DNA from: Holothuria scabra
Lineage: Eukaryota > Echinodermata > Holothuroidea > Aspidochirotida > Holothuriidae
Length of the DNA: 64,000 bases
Direction: 5' to 3'
Assembly (NCBI GenBank): GCA_037179385.1
Contig: CM074193.1
Coordinates: forward strand, 6,221,547 to 6,285,546
In this document: one piece after another, positions 55,136-64,000 of the stretch
Position numbering within the stretch: position 1 is the stretch's first letter
Layout of the letters: each line of letters begins with the position of its first letter
Program-made: the position numbers and the translations under genes
Notes under the pieces: generated by a model
Told to the model about the DNA's origin: nothing
What the model saw: the letters and a program-made list of their open reading frames with translations, nothing else
Databases searched by the model: none

Positions 55136-56147
55136 GTTGAAAGAGCGAGGAACCTTGATGCAAGATACCCCACTTGAGGGCAGATACCTCCCTGCCATAG
55201 GCTCTTGTGTACATGAAGAAGGTGCGTCATATAAAGACACGGATGTGAAAGGGTGTCTTCATACTACTCCCCTCAAGTAGGCCTATTGATTAAAAAACAC
55301 ATCGTCTTCCTACAGAAAAGGATTCATTACATAGTTTACCATACTGTGAGTTCAATCGTGCAATTGGCTTCATCGTTATTTTTCATTTGTGCGACCGCAA
55401 GTTCTCTATAGCCTACCTATATTGTAGCTGACCGTGTACAAATGTGAATCCGTTCGTTTGCTTGTAACAGCTGTGTTATGATTCTCATTTTGTACAACCA
55501 CAGACCTTGTTTAGCTTCAAGTGTCCTCCAGTACAAATATGAATAATCATTTATTTTCCCCGACAACTTGCAGCAATATGAAATCGTTACGGCTTCGCAA
55601 ACACATATCTAAAGGATGCGCACCTCGCATACACACATCCCAATATTTAGTTGCAGAGTAACCCCACGGCATAGAGAAATGTATTAATCTGATATGAACA
55701 AATCTTATTTGGGCTTAGTAATTAAGCAACCAAATATCGCCACAGGTCAGGCAAGGGTATGTAATATAACATCACTGGTTCGGGGAAAACACTGTAGGAA
55801 ATACACTGTTAAGGGGTGCTCCGACGGGGTAACATCCCCGGCGCCACAATCAAAAAGCGTCTGGCATTTGATACCGAGAAGAATAATCGGGCAAAATAAA
55901 TGGTTACTGGTGTTGCTTATGACAAAATAGGCAACCGGGTGAAGGTCATGTTGAGTAAGAAATATTACATAATTAATGTCCCTCGTAGCTGTTAATGTTA
56001 CAAGATAGTTCAATGAATCGAGCAATTAATTTAAAAATTAAGGAAACATGAACGTTATCCTTTTACAAGGACCTCATTTTTAAATCCTCGAGAAAAAACA
56101 GTCATGTGAATGAGACCTTCATCTTTCTTTCTAACAATGTAAACTGT

Positions 56148-56636
56148 CTAAGCGTGACAGTCTCAGAATGAAATCCCATGAAAGATCCGTTGAAATAATT
56201 TCATTATTTCAATATTTTACCAATCCGACAATGTCAATTGGGTATAAGGTTTAATAACTATACTTTACTAACTCCAACAATACATGGAAAGTTTTCGACT
56301 TGGTTTTTTCCGTACAATAGTGCTTCTACACCAGGGAGAAAGAAGCTTTGTAAACCTAGAATTGAACTTTTTGTCAGTATCGTATCAACGAATCCGATTA
56401 GCGCTTGTTTTAAGTGACTGTAGGCAGCCATTAGTGGGGTCTATCAGCCTTTAATCGTCTTTATTTACTGTCTACGTGCATTTCAAATCCTCATATTCAG
56501 TGAGGTTGAAAAAATTGAGATATGCTTCAGTATACAACCATCCATGGAACAGGTAAGGAAGGAAATAGAAAGATTAAAAGTGATGGACCCCAGTAATGGC
56601 CGACTAAAATCAGACCATCACAATCTGCCCGGATTC
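56148..56636 (+). repeat. Dispersed repeat with internal foldback, copy B
   Basis: Direct-orientation copy of 24047-24456, with about 20 bp and 65 bp extra segments (near 56190-56210 and 56500-56570). The internal stem is kept (GGGGTCTATCAGCCTTTAATC versus GATTAAAAGTGATGGACCCC). Confidence 0.8.
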
Positions 56637-56839
56637 GTCTATAGAAAAAAAAGAAAAGAAATCAACTGTGTCTTCCAGACTTGCATCCGTGTCTTTAGAT
56701 GACGCACCTTCTTCATGTACACAAGAGCCCATGAGCATATGGAAGTAGTATATGAATGATTTCTTTCGAAAGGAAGGGGCAACGCCCCCTCCCCACATTC
56801 GGTAACTCAACAATGATACACGTCTCCTCCAAACTGACG

Positions 56840-57330
56840 TTGGACAAAAATTTATACTTCATATGTGAAAAATGGACCAACCGCACAGAGTGGTGCTCTT
56901 CCAGTCAAATCAGACAAGTGTTTCTCGAGATATCATGAAAATGACGTTATTACATTTGTGTTTTAAAGTAGGTTGGACGGCAGCAGAGATCATATCACTC
57001 CCTCACATTGACAAGGAATGCTTTGTTTCCTTTTTTTCAGACTGTTGTGTTGACTTTGATGTTTACAGAAATAAGAATGCAAAGTTTGTAAAATTATCAC
57101 TTATGCAACCATTTTCTGATACTATGAGATTGTTCAGGAGAAAATTGGCTGCAAATTTTAAAGAAAAACAAAAGACTGTCATTTAATGGGGATATGATGT
57201 CATATGTGCTTGCTTCAAGTTCACTTCTTGTTGAAAATTTGACAACTTAAACTGTTCATAATGATCTTGAGAACCACACGTCGGATAATGCAATGCAAAT
57301 TTCGCTGTTATTCTTAAAATAATTACCACT
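56840..57330 (+). repeat. About 500-bp dispersed repeat, copy 2 (inverted)
   Basis: Reverse-oriented relative to copies at 4030 and 59155. Its longest open frame (56872-57186) includes SDCCVDFDV and KLAANFKEKQK, which parallel SDCCVDLDV and KYAVNFKEKQK in copy 1. No known family recognised. Confidence 0.7.
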
Positions 57331-59154
57331 CTCACATATCAAAACTTGATGTCACCTTAAGAGTTCCCACTAAAGTAATTTTGCAAAATTATTTTTTACC
57401 AAACTCATTGACCAAGTTAATTTCATCTCAGGCATCATGTATCTATAAGCTCATTCTGACGTAAATTAACAATCTTTCATGTCTAACTATTCTAAGTTAA
57501 TTAGTGTTGGTCTGATATAAAAATGAGTTACAAACGTGCCTATTAATCAGAACTTTCATGTCACTTAAAAATTAAAGATGCTATGGAGATTGTATAAAGT
57601 TCTTTTTTCCTGAGACATTTTAAAAATGAATAATGTCTTTCATGTTTCTCTTCCATCAAGTTTAACGGGTGCGTATTAAGTGTTGAAGAGGGTTAGTCTA
57701 TGTGTTGGAAGACAACAAATTTGCAATAATCTCCCATACGAAGCTACATACCATGTTGTAAAATTGAAGTCACGCCCACCACCTCCCCAAGGCTGAAAAC
57801 CCTGAATGAAAGAGTGACAAAGTTCATTATAAAACAGAAATCATTGATGAGAGATGAGCTACGTTAGGTATTTCGATCAATTGTTCTTTAAGATCTATTG
57901 TTCTTATTATTACATTTGTTCTTTTACTTTCATAGCAACAAGAAGAAGGTGATTTAGGGAAAAACTTCTATCAGCATACCGTCGTAGGGGTTAGGCTATT
58001 ACTGTTAACTGCCTGCTACAGCAGGCTCAATTCACGTGTTTTATGGATGTCATTGTCTCATAATATCACGTTTTTCAAGTAAGCTTTTATTGCAATTTTT
58101 GGACAGAGATTTTTTAACTGTCCATTACCTGACAACGCGAAATGATCTTCCAATACTTCTTTTCCTGTATTTTTGCATAAATTGAAAATTTTCAAATGTC
58201 AAAAGACATACTTGTAATGATCAATGCTTTTAAAATTGCTAGCCAATACCCGTGCTGCAGGCAACTATAACTATGATGTGTCGAGTTCACTTGGAATTTT
58301 CCTGTACATTTGGTATTATCCCGACACGGTCAGAAGGTAACTTTTTACAAACGGATCTAAAATCTTTTACTAACGGCGCCCCCAGAAGTGAGAGCATCGT
58401 TCGTAAGTTCCAACAAAATGAACTGAAAATGAAGTGTATCAGTATGTATCGGCAAAACTTTAATGTACCGATATTATTACATTATACAAATTTTACTTCA
58501 TTTCTATGAGCTTTCTTGTCGGAACGTCTGGGCATAGCAGTGTCCTATAATGAAGTGAACATATTTTCCTGTATTGCATACACCCCGATGGTGCGGACTA
58601 CGGAAAACACTTGAATTGAGTGTACACTGCCCTCAAAATTACAAGGGGACTAGCATAAGCATCATTTTTGCATGTAGAAATGTTATTGGAATTAAAATAC
58701 TCGTAAATTGAGACTAATAAGTGACTAGTGCCCATCAGATTTCTCTTCAAGTAAGGCAAGCAATCACTTAGGTGTATATAAATAAATAATAAAACATATA
58801 TCATGGGTGAGAGTACCTTCAATACCAACCTGCCAAAAAACGCAGTCTAATATTTCGAGATCCTACCTCTTCCTCGGAGACTTGAGTAATGGAAAAACTA
58901 TTATACAATTATATTTTACGCTAACGTTTTAGCTGTTTGGCATAAATTCACGTTCATACCCACAATTCGCGTCTGGTCTCAATCCAGTGAACGAGACGAG
59001 TGTAGCAGACGTGTCCTGCAAGAATCATTGAAATAAACTATACAGACAAGATAGTATACTTCTTTTAACCATGAAGAACGCTTCAATCTAGCCTACAAAC
59101 TTTCACTGCTATGCCAATTGATGCAAGAACTTGGAAGAAGGGTTAAAGGTCAAA

Positions 59155-59675
59155 ACAAAATTTGGTATGTTAGAGGGTACTTATTGTAAACATTTTGATG
59201 AAATTTGCATTGAAATCCGATGCATGGTTCTCAAGATATGAGCACGTAAACTTTTCTAATTTCTAAAGTGAACATGAAGCAAGCATATATGACATCACAT
59301 CCTCACATTAGTGCACAGTTTTTTGTTTTTCTGTAAACTTTAGGGTCGATTGTCGCCTCAACAATCCCATACTATTAAAATGTGATTGCTTACGCCGCAA
59401 GGGAAGTATACAAACTTTCCATCTCCCACAAGGAGGTCCTATTACTATTAACTTCAAGGTTAACACAGCAGTCTGATAAAACAAAGGGAAACAAAACATC
59501 CCTTGTCAATGTGGGGAAGTGATATAAGCTCTGCTGCACTCAAACTTACTTTGAAACACAAATCTACTGACTTCATTTACTGATATCTCTAGAAATACAT
59601 GTCCGATTTGAATGAAAGTTTCACCACACCGTGTAAGTTTAGTTTCTCTTTCACATACAAAAAATTTTGCTTAAA
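59155..59675 (-). repeat. About 500-bp dispersed repeat, copy 3
   Basis: Same orientation as 4030-4560. Contains TTCTCAAGATATGAGCACGT, CCTCAACAATCCCATACTAT and AAGGAGGTCCTATTAC. It directly abuts the diverged mini-hairpin repeat at 59686. Confidence 0.7.
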
Positions 59676-59685
59676 CTTTTTCTAA

Positions 59686-59815
59686 AGTCTTCTCGACCCT
59701 CTGGCAAAGGGCCGTTCGGCGAAACCAAACTTTAAACTGCTTCCCGAAGAAGCTATCACGTCCACTGAAGGACAATACGAGACCAACTTAAAACTTTCCC
59801 TTTAAAGGTTCGGTT
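59686..59815 (+). repeat. Mini-hairpin string repeat, diverged copy 3
   Basis: Sequence identity is low but the hairpins persist with changed pairs: CCCT-CTGGCAA-AGGG (59697-59711), GCTTC-CCGAA-GAAGC (59739-59753), GTCC-ACTGAA-GGAC (59760-59773) and CCTTTAAAGG (59799-59808). Confidence 0.6.
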
Positions 59816-59917
59816 ACTTCCTTTTACGGCCAATTGTGGAAGGAGGGGGACATGTCTTTTAAGTGAGATTTAAAGCCAAGCAAATCAAGCCCGTATGTAG
59901 CGATACAAGGTGCTTAA

Positions 59918-60480
59918 AGTGTACCTAAAGTCAAAAAATCAAAAATATGTATTAAAGACCATGAAAAATAAATAAATTCTAACAGTCTAACTTCCATCTT
60001 CATAGGATATTCCTGAGCTGAGATATTAAATGTTGAAGTTTATTCGCTCAAATTAAAATGGTACATTGCGCAATAATTTGTGATGTCATTCTTGTACTAC
60101 TCAGATTACAATCTTTGTATTTCTTTGTTTTTCCGAACGTTACTGGACCTTGTACCAAGGTGTGATAGCACTCTTACTCCTATGAGGTGATGTAATTAAT
60201 TAAGCCCTCCTTGTGCAACATGCTATGCAAGCAAACAGGAATTGTTCAAGGTCATAAACTCATTTTTGAATTTTAAAGGAAAACAAAGCATTTTATGTGA
60301 GTTGTACAACAAGAATGTTAAAAATTATTGCGCAATCGACCAATTTGTTTTAAGTGAATAAACTTCAACATTTCATATCTCAGCTCAAGAATGTCCTATG
60401 GAGATGGGAGTTGGACTGTTAGAATTCATTTTTCATTTTCTTAAATATATATTTTTGAATTTTTTGACTTGAGGTACACT
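59918..60480. mobile_element. TTAA-flanked foldback MITE, 563 bp
   Basis: The left arm 59918-60079 and right arm 60321-60480 are inverted copies over about 160 bp (AGTGTACCT-AAGTCAAAAAAT, TCTAACAGTC, TGAGCTGAGATAT, ATGTTGAAGTTTATTC, ATTGCGCAATAATTT). TTAA occurs on both sides (59914-59917 and 60481-60484). TTAA duplications are used by Kolobok and piggyBac transposases. There is no open frame inside. Confidence 0.85.
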
Positions 60481-60484
60481 TTAA

Positions 60485-63400
60485 GGGGACTAAGCAAAAT
60501 TGAGGGTTAATACTAAATATTGGATTTTGAGGCAGTTTAATATATTTCAATTTTCAAAGAGTTTGAAACATCTTGTCGCTATTTCCTCCCTTCCTTATTT
60601 ACGTGGAGATATCATTCGCTAATTATTTCTTTCTCTTGTTTTTATTATTAAAAATTGTATTGATATTCGACTGCTTTTTATGTTTTAATCATTTTTTTCA
60701 CAATAATTACACAGAATGATTAAACAATATATAACGTATAGGAGCTAGCATAAGAACTATTTCAATATTGGATCACGTTTGGAACTGATTCCATTGACGT
60801 TGTGACGTCATATCTACGACAGCCTACATCCAGTTTAAGACGTTACAACCTACGGACTGTTAATGATGATTTGAACCTCTCCAGATTTCAACTGCCAGCA
60901 CGTGATCTGATTCCGTAAAAGGATTACAACGTCCTCGTTACTTCCTACATACCGGGGAAAAAATTTAAAGAGACACCACAAATGGATTCGGAGACACAAC
61001 ATCATTTCAGCTTGTTTTAATCGTGCTGTGTAGAACAGAGGGTCGTATGCAGAGGAAGCTTATCTAGAAAGCCTGGGACAAAGGGACGAGCCGGAATTCA
61101 TGTATGGGTATATGCTGAATAAAACGAGTCCCACATGAAATTATCGGCTTTGAAATGGAATATATGGACAATTAAGAAGAGATGGTTTTCCACTTCTGTT
61201 GGCTGTCTAATATTCTAATTTGTTTGTTTATTTATATAAGGGACGAGAGAGGGGAGGGTTATGAAGCACAAAATATTTCTTCTAAATCGGCGATACGCTT
61301 TTTACGGGCACAGCAGAAAACGGTTTTGTTTTATGGATTTTGCTGTGGTAATTGTGCATTAAAATTTGGCTTCAGGTTGTCACAACTTGCTACGCTGTCT
61401 TATTAAAATGAACTGCTCGATTAATCTGACAACTATTGGAAATCAGCGTGCAGGTCAAGGGGCTATGACGTCACTCAAACACAACTCTTGACATGATTGT
61501 TTTCCATCCCTTTGTTTCCTTTAAAAACTGTGTTTTTCAACCTCTACTCAGGAAGGTTTATAATCGCCTTATATGCTTTTCTCCCTTTTTTCCTATAATA
61601 ATGTGACCGTAATTTGGGACCATCTGAAGCCTGAAACCATCCCATTCCCCCTTCCGAGTATTTTTGTTACTAGGTCTATAATAAAAAGCGTCTTGATGCA
61701 AGTTTGGTGCAATATTTTCAAGTTGAAACACTTTATGTAAATTTTTGTAAGCACGGGAGGTTTTACATAGCATAATACGAACAACCCGTCATACGTCACC
61801 AAGACCACTATTCCTTTCCCAGTTGAAATCCATTCATTACTTTTGGAGGGTAATCCTCCACGTAGCTACAATGTACATGTATAGGAAGAACCTTGAGTAT
61901 AATTTAATCTTATAAAAAACAGTTAAATTCAAATAACAAGACTTACACATTCTTTTAGAAGTGATTTTGGGTACTTCGCGCACGTAGCTTCGGTAAGTTT
62001 TAACTCTGTTGTGGTCAGCCTGATAAACACGTTACATGCTCCTCGTCCCCCGCGTCTCTGTAGGCATCAATTGGTAGTTAACATTTAAATTAAGGGACGT
62101 TTCCATGAACGCCCTGAAAAGGTCCCCTCACTCTTTCCCTTCAAATGTTGCAATGTAATGGAAATATATTAAAAAGGCCTCATTCATTTCAAATGGAGAG
62201 TTTTGAATATGTGTAACTAACAGGAACAGTGTATTTAGCACCTCAGTCCCTCACCGCACACCAAACAACTTCACCGCCTCACGGTATTCCTACGGAACTG
62301 CAGTATAGGTCTACACCCAAAATTTTGGTTCCATTTTTACAGTTTTACATAATTCAAAGCATCAGAATTTTTTTTTCACAATTTTGTCACAACTTTAGTT
62401 CTGCACCGCATATATGTACATTGACTTAAAACTAACGAAAAATGATCTCTGACCGTGGTCTATTGTCGTGATTGGTCACCATAAGTGTAGTAGAGGTTAT
62501 TCAATCTTGAATCTGTTTGGAATTTTGGTACCCGACCAATCTGCAAATATTTTTGTTCAACAGAAATGATTACAAAAATAAGGTTCCCTTTAACCTGAAA
62601 GACCTCTCCAATGCCTCTATACCCTGTCAACAATTATGAAGGAAACAGAGGTGATGGAAAAGCTGAAGGTTCGTTTTCTCTGTCATACTTTCATTGTCAC
62701 CTTCGACATTTCTATAACTGTTATAGTAAACTACTGGAAAGCATTTTTCTAGCATTTCTTGATATGACGTAATTAACAGAAGTTATAAAATGTGGAAAAA
62801 TGACTCGAAAAGTATTGTATCGAAATTTGAGCTAAGGACAGGGAAGGTTGTTAGCCACCTTTACATTTTGCTGTGCATTGTTTTATTACGCATCACAGTA
62901 AGATAACATTGTTAAAAACTTCGGGGACAATATAATACGACCAGAAAGGTGTCACCTTATAATCCAGCTTCGAGCAGGAAAATATCCTAAGTTGCCCAAT
63001 AGATTTCACTGGAAGATACTCAGAAAAAAACTACAATTAAATTGATTGAAAAGTAGTATCATTTTACACTCTGAAGAGATATTTATCAATACTTATACAT
63101 AAAGAATAAACAAGGAATACGATAAAGGGCCCCTTTGTTCACAACTTCTCTCAAAAGAGAGACAAAGAAAGAGAAATAAAACCATTCGCAAAGATACACG
63201 ACGGTTCGGGATATATTTTATTTGACATAAATGAAGAACACAGAGTAAAACTTTAATTTAATGAAATAACGAAATAAACTTGAGTGCATAAATGTCATGC
63301 ATGCATTTTCTTTAAAAACCATATAAATCACTTTCGAAAATACATTTTTAAAACGCGGTGCTGGCTGATACAATCTTTTAGCGCAAGTTGTTTACGAGAG

Positions 63401-63630
63401 TAACCTGGTAACGGGCTTTAGTTTTTAGAAACTACATCGATGTATCTCTTTGAAACATTGACGTATTGAAAACTGAAATGGGAGGCGATCCCGAGGGATA
63501 GGAGACATGACCCCCAATATCTAGAAAATCGCCCGTTAACCTTCATTTTCAGGCATTATTTGATTTTTAAAAATGAGGTAACTCCTCTCCCCTGGTATTG
63601 AGAACAAATCGCCGCCCTTTATCGCTGCTG
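60485..63630. other. Right-hand intergenic DNA
   Basis: No gene, exon or repeat could be supported. The 74-codon frame at 61182 has no recognised similarity and no splice context. Confidence 0.45.
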
Positions 63631-64000
63631 AGACTGTTTCTGTGGTTCTAATAATATTGTTTTTGGTAACCATGATTTATTGGTCTTAAATTCAATTAAA
63701 AACCATGAGTATTGTTATTTTTTATATTTTAAAGCATGATTAACTAACATAAAACCCAGGTCACCTAGACCATCTGATGTGAATAACTGTTGGACATCAG
63801 TTTGTTCAGATTTATCAGAGTTACATCAATAGACTGTTTCTGTGGTTCTAATAATATTGTTTTTGGTAACCATGATTTATTGGTCTTAAATTCAATTAAA
63901 AACCATGAGTATTGTTATTTTTTATATTTTTAAAGCATAATTAACTAACATAAAATCCAGGTCACCTAGACCATCTGATGTGAATAACTGTTGGACATCA
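63631..64000 (+). repeat. Start of a 200-bp tandem repeat (1.85 units before window edge)
   Basis: AGACTGTTTCTGTGGTTCTA begins at 63631 and again at 63831. The second unit follows the first to the last base of the window with only three differences (one inserted T, two substitutions). The array may continue beyond 64000. Confidence 0.95.

Overview
This is a eukaryotic nuclear window of roughly 60% A+T, almost certainly from an invertebrate animal. Two conserved animal genes are spliced with GT-AG introns, and the introns and flanks are packed with DNA transposons, MITEs, a tRNA-derived SINE and a degraded LINE. Protein similarity (from memory) and the repeat style suggest a marine deuterostome, perhaps an echinoderm such as a sea cucumber. 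That placement is an inference and is not proven by the sequence.

Region 1 (1-22,074, + strand) holds the C-terminal half of XPO4 (exportin-4). Ten exons between 3341 and 22074 encode about 603 residues with continuous phase, ending in a stop at 22072-22074. The earlier exons lie upstream of the window.

Region 2 (24,851-47,554, - strand) is a complete UTP11 gene (U3 snoRNA-associated ribosome-biogenesis factor). Eight coding exons give 259 residues. XPO4 and UTP11 converge tail to tail, with 2.8 kb between their stop codons. UTP11 intron 1 is 15.3 kb long and is full of transposons.

Inside that intron is an essentially complete 5,271-bp PIF/Harbinger transposon (40,027-45,297) flanked by TAA duplications. 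It carries a two-exon DDE transposase on the + strand and a four-exon MADF DNA-binding protein on the - strand. Each gene has one visible lesion: an in-frame TGA in the transposase and a frameshift at a GA tract in the MADF gene. Transposase exon 2 lies wholly inside a MADF intron, antisense to it. The same intron holds a 1,074-bp long-TIR element with perfect 8-bp duplications and a related 3.4-kb element.

Region 3 (47,555-64,000) has no recognised host gene. It contains a 5'-truncated LINE reverse transcriptase, a 1,991-bp hAT-like element with 8-bp duplications, a TTAA foldback MITE, three dispersed repeat families shared with the left half of the window, and the start of a 200-bp tandem repeat at the right edge.

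The least familiar signals are three. One is a repeat made of consecutive small hairpins whose stems stay paired in a diverged third copy. The second is a family combining 145-bp tandem units (each with a DR1-type AGGTCA repeat), a CA microsatellite and a terminal hairpin. The third is a roughly 12-kb stretch strongly enriched in TACAGTA/TACTGTA.
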